Assembly (NCBI GenBank): GCA_026874595.1
Contig: CM049321.1
Location: forward strand, 2,852,479-2,916,478
Direction: 5' to 3'
Length of the DNA: 64,000 nucleotides
Source: Sipunculus nudus
Taxonomy: Eukaryota; Annelida; Sipuncula; Golfingiida; Sipunculidae
The number at the start of each line of letters is the position of its first letter. Position 1 is the stretch's first letter. The notes under the pieces are model-generated. The model ran no database searches and had not been told where the DNA came from. It saw nothing but the letters and a program-made list of their open reading frames with translations. Both the position numbers and the translations under genes were made by a program. Of the stretch, positions 32,481 to 44,999 are shown piece by piece.

Positions 32481-33060
32481 AATTACAGCATGTGAAAGAT
32501 TCCTTGAGGAGAATTAAACAAGCATCCATGGCGTAAATTAGCTAATGAATATTCACATACAAAGTATAGTGATGGCTGTACGGGAAATCATTTCCCAGTG
32601 TTCGTTTTCCGAGACCAATCATGAATATGGCTTTTCAATAAACCCTGGACATTATCTGGGAATGCATCGCCCGCTATTAGTGAATTCCTCATTCACATAA
32701 AGGATATGTCAGAATAGGTCCTTTACCGGGATTTGGCCATGACAGGACAATTGTGCAGACGGCAACAGTGTCGTCTGCTACCCTCTTTACGCTCCATACA
32801 ATGCCGTCATTCTAATTAGCGCTGGCAGCAATAGGGGCCGCATGCTGGGAGAGTATACGTAACGAGAGGGGCGGGCTGAGTGTTTAATAAAGAAGTCCGC
32901 CTTGCCTGTCATTCACTGCGGAGCTCCGTGTTGACACAAATAAGCTTGTTCTAGCCCGCCATGCCGGCAGACTGGGCCTAGGCAGTTAAGCGCCCCCTGC
33001 CGAACTCTGATCTTTTTATTATTCCTCTCGGCTTAAGAGTCAGGAAACACACGGGAGGGC
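32481..33060. promoter_or_regulatory. Unique GC-richer island, possible cis-regulatory element
   Basis: It is non-repetitive by eye and denser in GC than its surroundings, with many developmental-type sites. These include 'ttagctaatgaa' (32537), TCTAATTAGCG (32811), GGGGCGGG (32868) and a CTCF-type GCGCCCCCTGCCG (32990-33002). No long frame. The regulatory reading is an inference. Confidence 0.3.
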
Positions 33061-34760
33061 TTCACACTGGCGTGAGAAAAAGAAAACTCAGGCAAATAAA
33101 CTGTACACATGAAATTCCAAAATCTAATCTCGTAGATGCCACTCTTTTGTGCAAAGGTAACTCGTTCTGCAGGTAAACACACACATAATATTATATATCC
33201 CGACTTCTATATTTTCCTGCTTATTTATGAACCGATGCAATATTTCAATTTATTTATTTGAGTATATGCAGCATATATACATTATATGAATGCCATCCAA
33301 CCATGCCCCGCTTTGAATATGTTTGACAGTCTATATATCATGCGCTTGTAAATGAATGTTAAGGAGAAAAAAGAGAAACAAACAGCGATCGAGACATGTA
33401 TAAAGGAAAATGCGAACATAAATACATGGGATTTAATGGATTATTTGCGGGATAACGTGGAGTTTGAATAGCTATTTCTGATTGAAATTATTCAATTATT
33501 CATAAACACTTTGGGGAATGTTAATGTGTAATAAACTAATAATATAGCTGATTTATCCTCTCGTGGTCACGAGATCATATCCAACCAATCAGAAATGTGG
33601 CTTATTTAAATAATAAGCTTTCATTGGTAATAACTCGTACAACAATAAACTATGGCACTGACGATCTGACACTTGAAAGAAACACGGTGACATGGAAAGC
33701 GATGTAAATATTTACAGTCACAAAGGCCACCAACCTGCTTACACGTCTTGTTAACCAAGCTTTAAACACACAGCGCGATGTTTACTATGTGTTTACCCTG
33801 TCACAAGTGCTTATCTATTCAAGTGTCAAAGTTCCGTTACTAACAACCCATCACAGTTATATTTATATATTAGATATTTTTATAATCATATATTCATATA
33901 TATATATATATATATATTTTTATATTGTCATATTCTTATATAATCATATATTTGTTTACATAAAAAAGACATATATGCAAAGAGACAGACAGACATAGAC
34001 TGACTGACAGATAGATAGATAGATCGACAGATGGATAGATAGACTTGTTTCCTTTGTCTTTTGGCCTGCTCATTTTCATGATGACCTTGACCTCAGTGAT
34101 AACTGCCATGTTTATACTAAGCATAAATTTTAGGGTAAATATATTTCCCATTTACATATTTTTTTTTTGTTTATATGTACTTAAACAACTAAGAAAACAT
34201 TTATTTAATGGTACAATGGTAACAATATAATTTCTTTTTAATTTTCAGAAATTGTGGTTTAATGTTTACTTCAAATTGTCTGTATACATTGTATGTTGAG
34301 ACGGCCTGTCCTAAATGAATGATTTCATATGCCTTAATGTTCCACAAAAGTGCGTATCTCCATTTTAATTGATCGTGCGTGTAGGTGTGCATGTGTTTAG
34401 GTGCATGTGTGTGTGTGTGTTTGTCTGTGTGTAGAAAGAGAACGATTCAGTGAATGACAAAGAAAAATTGTTGTGAAATGGACAGTTATGGACTGCGGGT
34501 TTTATAATGTAAGCAAGAGGTGAACAGGAGAGTTTGCATATCTCCAGGTCAGTTGCAGTTGGAAAATCATTTTAATTGATTAATAAATTATTAAATAATC
34601 TATATTTATTTAAAATTTTAACTGCATGTTTTATCTCATATAATTATATTAGTCTACTATGTAATTGTAGTTATGCTGTGTCAGAAATAAAGCGTTAGAC
34701 ACATACATGTCTAATAAAAAAGAAAAAAAAAAAAGAAAAAGAAAAATTTCTTGAACACAT
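33061..34760. other. AT-rich intergenic DNA with simple repeats, no gene
   Basis: It holds a (TA)n run at 33897-33917, a degenerate GACA/GATA tract at 33980-34045 and a (TG)n run near 34408. No coding. Confidence 0.45.
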
Positions 34761-34767
34761 TGGGGTA

Positions 34768-35165
34768 TTACCCAACCGGAAGCTGCGCACCGGGAAGTGC
34801 GCGATTGTATATAAAATAAAACCTGCGTAATAAGATCACCATGGGACTGACCAAAAGTGGTCTAAATAGACAGATGTTCTTATTAGACAGGTCAGTTTTA
34901 ACCAATTTGAATGCAATTGGTTTACTCAAGGGTGGCCTTGAAAGACAGGTGGTCTTATTAAACACGGGAGCGGATCGAGGATATAGGCAAAGAATGCATG
35001 GGACCGGCCAACGTGAACTTATGACAAAACCTAAAAAAGATTCTCAGGTCGCTAAAAATTGCCTGAAACCATTTAAAAAGGGTTACGGCGGCTGAAAAAA
35101 AATCCCCCCCCCCCTCCACCCCGCTGCTGTAACAGGTGGTCTTTCAGGCAGGTTCCATTGTATAA
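34768..35165. repeat. TGGTCTTATTAGACAGG-type repeat with nested GGGAGCGGATC element
   Basis: Words such as TGGTCTAAATAGACAG and GACAGGTGGTCTTATTA alternate at 34855-34965 and resume at 35130 with CAGGTGGTCTTTCAGGCAGG. The interruption 34968-35130 is a diverged relative of the MITE at 9443. Related words occur in the lectin introns ('ctattaagaccac'). Confidence 0.5.
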
Positions 35166-35199
35166 CCAAAACGCTTGTCACCAGGCTGACCTATACTTC

Positions 35200-35430
35200 A
35201 GGCGTGATTGCCTTAATACGGCGTACGTTACATCTTACGGCGAGCTAGGCGTGGCCCCACTTTGCTCCCATCTACGCTGATTAAGTTCCTATTGTGACAG
35301 GTCTCATCAATTAACGTATCGGCCGCTGCCCCGGCATCGATCTCCGTCAACTAATGAAGCCACTTCTGTCCGCGATGCTACAATAACTCGGTCTCAGTCA
35401 TGATCTATTGTTATCAGCCTGTAGAAACAA
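35200..35430. promoter_or_regulatory. Unique island, possible cis-regulatory element
   Basis: This is a GC-richer, non-repetitive stretch with a SOX/GATA-like CTATTGTTATCAG at 35406, 'atcaattaacg' at 35308 and 'gctgattaag' at 35277. No coding frame. Function is inferred from composition and motifs only. Confidence 0.28.
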
Positions 35431-36791
35431 AACAGCGGTCAGGGGAATTTCCTTCCCATTTTGGAATATTTATTTTCAGGCTTTGATGTGCACAGACCAC
35501 ATCATGATATAAAAACTGATTTGTTCAATGACCAGAAGTAACGTTAAGTCAAGAAGTGAAGACAGATCGGTTTCATTAAAAAGTCATCTTCGTGAAATCC
35601 CTTTGAAGCAAATTGAAAACTAATGTTAAGTTTTCATGATTTCGTGAATGACTATAATGACCCAGGAGTTTAGGCGCCATCTTCAACAATGAGTTGGCGT
35701 TTTATGAAACCTATAATTAACCATTGTACCTTCTCTGTCTCACTTTCTCTTCTCTCTTTTACACATATATATTACAGAAACATACACGTAAACACATGCA
35801 TATTCTTTTTTTTACGGGTTGTGCATGCATACAGAAACCGAGCATACGCCTAGACGCTCCAGGGTCCTCAGCCGTTGGTCCCGAATCGTTCTAAAGCATG
35901 CACATCAGATGCGTATACTCCCGCTTCCTGAAAGCCTTTTGCCTCCATTGCAATGATACAGAGTCATCAAGGGCAGATTCGTAGAATATAAACTTAAAGT
36001 TTGATCCAAAAATGATTAGATTTTACCCTGTTTTAATACATCTGTAGTTAAAAGACACTAAAATACTCTACCTGTTAAACAATCCATGAAATGTGTTTTG
36101 CTGTCCTGTGACTATGGTTTTTTTGCCTCCGTTTTCTGTAAAAATAGAAGATTCCAATAGGGAAAAAAAGGATTCTACTTGCAAGCCAGGCAAATAAACT
36201 GATGCACAATGACCCGGATAGTGAAGGTGTCTAATTAATGCGAGATTTATTATATAAAAACATATCGATAAAAAAAATAAGCAAATAACTTAACGACCTT
36301 GACCGCTAGAAGGAGAAAATGATCCGCGTTCGTTGCCCTAGTAAAGGTATGATTAACAGCCTCATATAGCCAGACAATACTACCCGGGAGCCGTTTATAT
36401 AGCAAAGTATTATAGACATTTATACAGGGGGATAAAATACATGACAATGACACCCACGTTTGACTCATGACATAAGTAAACATGGTCCTGGGGGCCTTGA
36501 CAAATATACCGACATATACTAATAGTGAATATATGTTTTAAGAAAGATGTCACGACGTCTGTATATATCAGACAGCGGAGGCGCTTGACAAACAGTTAAC
36601 CCAACAAACGTGACGGAATCATTGCTGTGATATATTTGCCGTCATGGTGTGTTGTCATTGTGTTAAAGCTTGTATACGGTAGAACCATCCGGCGGTATTT
36701 CATTGTTATGGAGTGTAAAAATATCAGCAGATAGCGGGCAAAATAATGAATGGATCCAGTAATGCACATCTATTTCAATACCATAAATATA
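35431..36791. other. Intergenic, no gene seen
   Basis: AT-rich DNA. A short minus-strand frame at 36250-36483 has no domain. Confidence 0.35.
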
Positions 36792-36942
36792 CAGTGGCGT
36801 CCATTTTCTTCAAGGGTTGGGGGGGGGGGGGGGGAGGGGGTTGACTCGGAGTTGGAGGGTAATCAAAATTTCGACAACTTTTTTATGAACACACGCATGC
36901 ATATAAATATACTTACCTTATTTTTTTTTATCTTATACTTAT

Positions 36943-37009
<67 letters not shown>

Positions 37010-37189
37010 TTAATTACGTCAAGTCAGAAATGGAGCCCAAATCTGTAATTCAACTTATTAATATATTTCATTTGCAATATATAAATCTTATTCTCAGAAT
37101 AGCAGGGGGTGATTACATTGACAATCCCCCTTGCTGAAAAGTAGAGGGGCGGATATACAACCCCCATCCGCCCTGTATTGACGCCCCTG
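36792..37189. mobile_element. MITE with CAGTGGCGTC / GACGCCCCTG ends and an internal (TA)n
   Basis: Ends are at 36792-36801 and 37180-37189. Inside are a G-rich run near 36820, a (TA)n tract at 36950-37008, and 'aaatctgtaattca ... attctcagaata' matching the inverse of 25000-25130. Same family as 24938-25394. Confidence 0.65.
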
Positions 37190-38245
37190 CATATATATAC
37201 CAATGAAAAATTTGACCGTCACTTAAAATATAGGCTAAATCGGTCCGCCCAGAATTCTATATATATTCATTGAAGGAGTCAAAACTCAACACGTGGTAAT
37301 CATGTATATATTCAAAGCGCGGGTATATATGTCTTGTTATACTGCATGGCTCAACATCTGTCCGTGCAATCAGGCTTTAAAATCATCTTCCTTTGTCGTG
37401 AACAAGGTATTTATTTACAATATACCTCAACACTAAAAAATAAAGAAAGTACGTTGCAAAAGAATCCAAAAGAAGCTTGCTAACGATATAGGTCGAAAGC
37501 TTAGCCGTCCCAGCTGCTCTGGTTTTAATGAGTTCACACGATATTGTGTTCATAAAACTTGAAGATTAAGAACTGCCAAGGGTTTAAGCCCAAGATCCTT
37601 GGTGTCTAACTTAACATCCTTGATGCATCTGCACACAGCGGGCAGGACAGAGAAGTGGTCTTGATCTGAGGAGGCACAAACATCTACCGTAGCAGAAGAC
37701 TTGCTTCTTGATGAGCGCTATGATGTGAAGTGTTAGAAACTTGATCCCGATAACATATAGCGGGCTTCTCCCGGCCTGGTCTTCTGTTAGTCTGTCAGGT
37801 TTTCAAATATTTGATATTTGGTGAACAGGCCAACAGGCCAGTGGGGCTATGCGTACGCCTCTTTGCAGATGACTGTTGAAGAGATTATCCACATATACCG
37901 TTTCTTTTCTGCCCCGCCTATATGGTTAAGGACTGACGTTTGTTCCCCCTCTCCACGGTGGGGCTGTATATGACTGTATAAATAACGTAAATCCCCTCTG
38001 TTTAAAACATGGGTCACACTGAACAATAATGGCTTTGAAATGGCTGCAGTGTTTGTATATTCGTAGACATGCGAGGGTCGCAAAAATATTAAATTTTATG
38101 TTTAAAGGTTTACAGCAACAAGCATAAAAGCAACGATTGGTACCAAAATATAGTTTTGCTAATCTCAGGTACCAATCTGAATGTAATTATATGGAATGGC
38201 CAGCACGAACAGAAACACGTGCATTATAGATAATCATTAGTACGT

Positions 38246-38290
<45 letters not shown>

Positions 38291-38889
38291 AAATAAATTT
38301 GTATGTATGCGTAATTATTCGATATATAACAGTTGCAAAATAATGATACAAATGTATAACAATTCAAGATAGAATCCATAAATTGAAATTAACATGAAAT
38401 CAAGTATACAATATATATATATATATATATTCACCTGTACATCGTGAAGGAAAGTCAGATCTCGTATAGCATTATCGTAAGATATATCTCTATTGAGGCA
38501 TTGGTGATATTTGATGATCAAAAGAAAGCGAATTCTGGCAGTTCAGAAATAGTTTCTTTGTGCCGAACAAGACCTGTCTCGTGAAACGCTATGTTTGTCA
38601 GAAAAGAATTTGATATTTTTGGCCAATCGTACGGTAAAAATGTTTATATATAGCTTTAAATATTTATATGAAAAAATATAGATTGTATTTCTTATGACCG
38701 GTGTCACAGTCGATATATCTCGTGAGATTACCACGTGTTTTACAATGATTAACGTTTGTATGTGTTGGCCAGTTCGGATATCATGCACATATTAGGTTGC
38801 TGATTAGGATGTTTTCACAGATATGATAACTAGTTTGTGCAGATGCTTCATCCCTTCTTGTTCATCTTAGTTGATGGGTCATCTAATGG
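37190..38889. other. Intergenic, no gene seen
   Basis: (TA)n/(TG)n runs are at 38252-38290 and 38410-38430. The stretch 37440-37800 is GC-richer without a clear frame. Nothing recognised. Confidence 0.35.
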
Positions 38890-39410
38890 CCGAGGGTTTC
38901 ACATTCAGGATCGTGTCACACTCGCGAATATGACGAAATCAAAACCATCGCGAATAAAAAATGGCAACCACAGTATACGTAACAGCCATTGTTGTCAATA
39001 TAATTAAATCCATATAGAAACACTCAGAAGAAGACAGAAATGCTGTGGATGGCTTCACATTCAAGGGGTTAATATTCGCGATTTTCTCTTTTCAATGTTT
39101 TGCGAGGGTTTCATATTCGCGATGTCACAGTACTAAATCCCTATATACACAGAGATTAACCGTTATTACGTGAATTAATTATATCAAATATTATGTACAC
39201 AAAATCTTACACACAAACAAATATTGTTCGTTAATGGCAGACAATTGGACAGATCTGATATCATTTAAATATTTAAATATCAATATTGAACAAACAAGAT
39301 CTATTTTTATTCATAATGTCAATTTTTTGGTTTTCAACTTTGCCTTCGGCGAGAGGTTTACTCTTATACACGGAGGTTTAATATTCGAGATAATTCGCCA
39401 TCCGTTTATA
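38890..39410. repeat. TTCGCGA-bearing interspersed repeat, copy 1
   Basis: It contains ATATTCGCGA words at 38930, 39068 and 39110 and 'ttcaatgttttgcgagggtt'. From 39120 on ('aaatccctatatacacagag ... acaaatattgttcgttaatggcagaca ... gatctgatatcattta') it matches 60850-61080, and partly 61350-61475. A repeated element; no coding. Confidence 0.7.
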
Positions 39411-39599
39411 TATAAGCATATCGCCTCAAATTATACTAGTATATTGTCTGCATATATCAACAAACTAAATACTTTAACCATCGCCTCTTTCAAGATTCAA
39501 CGACCCTACACTCAGACATACGATTCGATTTGTATCGATTTCTACACTGTTTAGTGTTTACGTTTACATGGATGTTGAATGAAGACATATTTTGTTTTT

Positions 39600-40260
39600 G
39601 AGTTAGCGTCGTGGAAGGGACAGGGCGTCTGCTGTTTGTCGATAATTTCCTACATATAAGGCCGAGTATTTTCGGATCGGGAGGCACAGCAAGTGCGTTT
39701 TTGTCCCAAATGTACTGGCCCGTGATCAGAAAACCCCACAGGACCACACGACGGGCGAGGAAACCATGCCCTAATTTGTACCTATCATCGATCCCATCCA
39801 ACTCAGCAGTTTCACCAAATGGTAAGTTTACGGTAGCCCATTTGCATATTGAGAAAAACACAACAGTTCGGGGATACCAAGCATATGATGCTAATTGCAA
39901 CGAGGCAAGAACCACATTTCTCAACCATTCATGCCTGAATTTACAAATCGATCGGAGCCTATCTCTCTCACTTGAGTGGTCGTCCCCGTTCAGATGGCCC
40001 ACAGATGCGTGCGTACCAGATTTTCCGCTTCAGAAACTCCGGCAAATCTCTTGCTTTCAGTTGAAGGCTAATTTAACCGCTAATTCGGCGGGGGCCCGGG
40101 CTCTCTAGTTACAAGAGGCCTTCACACCGTGTGTATGCATGGAAGCTCCGCAAGACTGGTGGGTCCCATTTCCTCGTCGCTTGCATATACTGGAGATTGC
40201 GAAGACGTGTTGAGCCGGCTCCCTATGATAAATCTGAATATATGTATTCTCGCTGTTTGT
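39600..40260. promoter_or_regulatory. Unique island with long frames on both strands; regulatory element or undetected exon
   Basis: Two overlapping frames, plus 39611-40108 and minus 39490-40002, reach 165-170 codons, which is long for this window. Neither shows a domain I recognise. A consensus donor AATG|GTAAGT is at 39820, so a plus-strand exon ending there is possible. The island also holds an octamer-like ATTTGCATA near 39840 and CTAATTG and CTAATT words at 39890 and 40065-40085, which favour a cis-regulatory element. The low stop density may only reflect GC content. Confidence 0.3.
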
Positions 40261-41250
40261 AAACAATCGATTTTGTATTTCGGCACTCAACATGCTCATG
40301 AAAAGAAATGATTATATATAGGCCACCCCCCCCCCACCCCCGGATTTAAGTTATATATAGAATTAACTACTTATTATAAAGATCAGATGTTTAGATGATG
40401 AGAGATGAAGAGTTTATTTTTTAGCACATTCTTTTTAATATATATTATTTCCAACATAACTGTTTTAAGAAACATATGAACAAAAATTTTAATCCATTTT
40501 AGGGATAAGATTTCGCTCAAGAGGTAACTTGCAACAAATCGCTTCTTACGGCAACGATAATGGGGTGACTTATAACCCTTATTCCTGAAAATTAAGGAGA
40601 TGTTTTTGTAAAGATAGAGATGAACATCAAAGGCTATACAATTTGACTAGTGCCACATCATGTCCAGGACCATGTGTTATAATAATATCCGCATGGATTA
40701 CCGGCACACTTGTGTCACAGAGTCACAGATATTGATGTGTTATTTTCCTATATTAGATATACAGTTGTACGGGAAATCAACACTGTAACCTTTGGAGCAC
40801 AAATGTGCCTGTCATCCGAAATGGTTCCGATTTCGTTTTAAAAAAGAATGAATTGAAAACTATAATTAAAAAATATTATAATATGTTTGTGAACATATAT
40901 TCGTTTCTTTTTTTATTTTTTTATGACCAACTCGAATGTTTGATAGTTAAGTTTATGAATTGTAATGGTTCCACAAGAATATTATAAATTATCTGAATTT
41001 TTTTTACTTCAATTATTTAAATATAAAAATACTCCTATGACAGAAGTTCAGTTTATGATTCATAGATACGAAAAACTTACATTTGTCAAATTCAAACAAT
41101 TTAAGAAAACAGTTTGTAAAAATTATCATTTCAAAATACCTCAGACCAATCAATGGATGATAACATGCATAAGAAATTAAGCTGGTTTGCAAATGAGGCA
41201 CCAGAATCGAATTTCCAGCATTAACCGAACAACAAATACAGAGAGAACAG
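40261..41250. other. AT-rich intergenic, no gene
   Basis: A poly-C run lies at 40326. Short frames are trivial. Nothing recognised. Confidence 0.4.
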
Positions 41251-41254
41251 GTAC

Positions 41255-41790
41255 CCCCGTGTGTTTATGGTTATATCCGCCCCACTGAGCCCTGCGTGCA
41301 TCGGCCTCGGTGCATCTGATGGGGGACCACGTGTTAGAAACCAGCATTCCGTCCCGCGTGCGCCCTCAACAACCCCACCGCGATCTCGCTTTGCAGACAG
41401 TCCGCGATGTGCTTCACGCATAAGACTTAATTTCTAATATAAACTGCCAGTGCGCTGTTATACCCGTGACAGATGGTGGTAGCCGGCCCCGCGTATTATC
41501 TCGTCATTTTCTGACAGCTGTTTTGTGCGCGAAAATAATCCTATTTTGGCCGCCATAATAACGAGTGCAGGGACTTTGCCCTGGGACAGTGAAACTGCAT
41601 TTGATCATTTTAGAGTCATTACGGTACAGCGTCTGCCAAAAGAACAGGGCGCAGATTTCGGTAATAAGTGGAGGGGCCAGGACCTCTTGTGTTAATTTTG
41701 CAAGCAATTGACAGCTTGTCCCTGGTTGGAAGTGTTTCACGTGGTCCCTCCTTGCCTGAAATTACATTGATGACTCACACAATGAGACTA
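41255..41790. promoter_or_regulatory. Unique GC-richer island, possible cis-regulatory element
   Basis: It is non-repetitive by eye. It has E-box CAGCTG at 41515, a CCATAATAA word at 41553, an AP-1 type TGACTCA at 41772 and CACGTG at 41328. The minus-strand frames 41221-41421 and 41504-41740 have no domain. Function is inferred. Confidence 0.28.
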
Positions 41791-42815
41791 ACGCGCTATT
41801 TAAGTAATTTGCGGTATTTACCATACTGAATTCCATTTGAGAAATGAGTTGTTCGACACACTGGTCGGTGGCATGGCGTCTGCTTCCGTGCTATTTAAAG
41901 AAAAAAAAAACAGAAAAAATAACACCACTTAAATTATAACCATCTGTTGAATATTTGCAATTATGCACGAGTTTTCAATTTGCATAAACATCAACGTTAG
42001 CACAATGACAAATACACATTTCTAGAATATTCAAGTTCATCTAGCCTAGAATGTAGGCTACACTGTATACAGGAGTGGTTGTCATGGAGGCGCGACAGCG
42101 TGGACGATGTTCACGCATGCGTATTTGTTAGATTTAATCATCTCCAATGTAACTTTTTGGTTTGATGATATCCTTAAAATAAATTTAAAATAAAAAGAAA
42201 ACTGAGTGTCACAGTAAATACATATAATTCTGTCGATAGCACAATCATTTTATGATACATTGAAAGCACTAATAAAGTATCAATCGTTTGTTTAAACCTG
42301 AATTTGCTTTTCATTTCACGAGGTCTCGGTTACAAACGCGCTTGATAAAAAAGTACACCCCACAGTGTTTGAAATAATGCAGGCTGAGGGAAAGTTAAAA
42401 GTAAAGTTATTTTATATTCAAATTAATAATAACGGTTTTATGTGTTTTGACATTCCCACTTTAGATTTAACAAAAAAAAAACAAAGCTCTCTGAACGTAG
42501 AAAGCCACTTTTCCGAGAACATGCATGCGCACAGCACGTAACGATCGCCTCCTGTATAGCACGTTGCCGGTTTCGTCAAGTGAAATTGAAAACAAGTCAA
42601 AGGTTCTTACTGTACTTTACCAATTAACTTTTTGATTACCTTATCATTTAACTTATTCCTTAATGCGTCTTTTTTATTCATTGATATAATGGACCCCAAC
42701 ACTCGGTGTCAGTGGTCGCCGACAGATGTCATTAGCAGCGATATGAAATGTATATTGTACAGACCGATGGATCGTACATTTTAGTTATAGCATCAATTAA
42801 AGTGGTTATTTATTA
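41791..42815. other. AT-rich intergenic, no gene
   Basis: Nothing recognised up to the start of the LTR retrotransposon. Confidence 0.4.
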
Positions 42816-43614
42816 TGTTACGAAACCTAATATAAAAAGATCACGTATGCGTGATGAACACAAATTCTGTGCCGGAGATAAAAAAAAATCAGATTATGTA
42901 ACACTAGGCAGCGGTAAATGTCTAGGGGAATGAATAAAGAAGTCAGTGGTTATTTGTTAACAAATAACTATAATATATTCTTAAAACAACCCTAACAATA
43001 CAATACACTAAATCAATACAATTATACAGTAAAACAGCGGTATAGCAACAAGTCAATACAATCACATAGAAAATGATGTATGTGCACAATACCTGGTACC
43101 AACACCATCACAACGATAAGTCCTTTAAATGTAATGACAGTCTAGTGGAAAGTTCTTGCAACAACCCAGAAAGTAAACTGAAGTCCAAATGCATAAAATC
43201 CAGGAGAAAGTCTTGAAACTCTTTAATTGCCGCATTCGTCGGATAAGGTCCTAGAATCTGACACACGCTTCTGCGTCCCCTAGAATCTTCCCTGCTCTCT
43301 GCCCTCTGGTTCTAAAAAACAGCACCTTTATATACCTTCACACCCCAAGCCAAGAATTTTCCACTTCTCGAACAGTCTATAAGGACCCTACTCAACAGTA
43401 AACACGCATTTCAGGAATTCTCCAGAAAAACAGCGCTCTGTCCACACACCAGGCTCATCACGTGACTCACGACCAGGCGAGAAAACCCAAGCCCGGCATG
43501 ACAACGAGAGTTCAAGCAGTACGGATTAAACATAGAATGTAACAAACGGCCCGGCGAGGGTGTCACCACACGAGTTACGCCCGTGTCACACAATAAAAAA
43601 AAGCACCAGTAACA
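42816..43614 (-). repeat. 3' LTR (element sense minus)
   Basis: It starts TGTTACGAAACC and ends CCAGTAACA, and matches 48513-49325. In element sense it includes the TATA box, the AATAAA signal and the U5 end. Confidence 0.92.
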
Positions 43615-43625
43615 CTCCCCCTCCT
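43615..43625 (-). other. Polypurine tract of the retrotransposon
   Basis: On the minus strand AGGAGGGGGAG abuts the 3' LTR directly. This is the expected position of the plus-strand primer of reverse transcription. Confidence 0.8.
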
Positions 43626-43746
43626 GTAAGAAAAAAGAAAGTTTTCACGGAAAACTTTCTTTTTGCGATCACAAACACTAAAATTTTTCAGCATCTCAAA
43701 AATCATCTTATTTACAACATTACAGACACATCTTGTTTACAACATT

Positions 43747-44267
43747 TCATAAATATGTCGATAAGCAATCAGCAAGTATATTGTCTTTCCCTTTAATGTG
43801 TATGATATCAAGATTGTAATCCTGTAAGAACAAACTCCATCTCAACAATCTTTGATTTTTACACTTCAACTTGTTCATGAACGTGGGGTGATTGTGATCA
43901 CTGAAGACAATGACTGATGATGAAGTAAAATCAACTTCAAAATGTTGCAATGCCAAAATCAAAGCCAAACATGTTTTTTTCAATAGTTTTTTTTCCGGTT
44001 TGCATTAAACTTTCTTGAGAAATAACAAATTGGATGATCTATGCCATCATTGCCTTCCTGTAATAACACAGCGCCAGCAGCAGTATCATCAGCATCTACA
44101 GCTAACTTAAAAGGTACAGAAAAGTCTTGAGCTGCTAAAACTGGTGAACTTTGCAGAATTGCTTTCAGATTCTGAAATGCATTTTCACACTGAACATTCC
44201 ATTCAAACTTTAGTTTCTTCTTTAACAAATTAGTCAAAGGTTCAGCTACAGCAGCAAATTTGGACAA
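43747..44267 (-). pseudogene. Retrotransposon RNase H domain
   Basis: Two overlapping frames give EPLTNLLKKKLKFEW, then PFKLAVDADDTAAGAVLLQ, HPICYFSRKF, then CLALILALQHFEVD, IVFSDHNHPTFM and LDIIHIKGKDNILADCLS. These are the Gypsy RNase H blocks (VD-x-D, Y-S-K/R, D-H-x-P, G-x-D-N-x-x-A-D). A frameshift near 43980 separates the halves. The frame ends about 120 bp before the polypurine tract, so RNase H is the last domain of pol and no integrase follows it. Confidence 0.9.
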
Positions 44268-44289
44268 AACTTCCTGTAGTATCCAACCA

Positions 44290-44890
44290 TACCAAGAAAA
44301 CGCATTGTTTGCTTTTTGTTCTCTGGTCTAGGAAATGCAGAAATAGCACTTATCGTAGCATCAGCAGGTTTTACCTGACCCTGCCCGACAATATGACCCA
44401 AAAATGTTACTTGTGCATGACAAAACTCAGATTATACTAAGTTGACGGTCAGATGTGCTTCACTGAGTCTTTCGAAGAGGTCGCGAAGAATTCGCAGATG
44501 TTTCTCCCAGGTGTCGCTGTACACGATGAGGTCATAAATATATGCGTCGCAGCCCTGAATGTCCTTGACAACCATATGGATGAGGAGCTGGAACGTGGCT
44601 GGCGAGTTCTTCATGCCAAACGGCATAACTTTATACTGGTACAGTCCTCGCGGCGTCACAAATGCGGACACTCCTTTTGCTCGTTCTGGTGAACTCCAGT
44701 TACTGTTACTAGGTTCAATAAAATCATTGTCCAGCAAATATTGAATCTCATCCTGTAGGAACTTTTGCTTTTCTGGATTCAGTCTATATGGATGTTGCTT
44801 GACTGCGCTTGCCTCGCCAACATCGACGTCATGGCACAATATGTTAGTTCGCGTTGGAATGTCACTAAACAAATGTTCATAATTCCGCAG
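44290..44890 (-). pseudogene. Retrotransposon reverse transcriptase domain, defective
   Basis: Minus-strand blocks run HPYRLNPEKQKFLQDEI, DNDFIEPSNSNWSSP, FVTPRGLYQYKVMPFGMKNS, AYIYDLIVYSDTWEKHL. After a stop the thumb segment follows (VTFLGHIVGQGQVKPAD ... TMRFLGMVGYYRKF). Two lesions are clear. The segment between NWSSP and the AFVTPRG block is missing, including the first catalytic Asp motif. The catalytic box reads YIYD where the family has Y-I/V-D-D. Both would abolish polymerase activity. The domain starts right after the integrase C-terminus. Confidence 0.9.
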
Positions 44891-44999
44891 CAGGTTCTTG
44901 AGGTCTTGTTGTTCTTGTGCGGGTGGTGTGTGAGATTGGCATCCAGGTTGTTAAGCACGTCTGAGTTTTTCAATGGTACTGTACCACACCGAATGTCTA

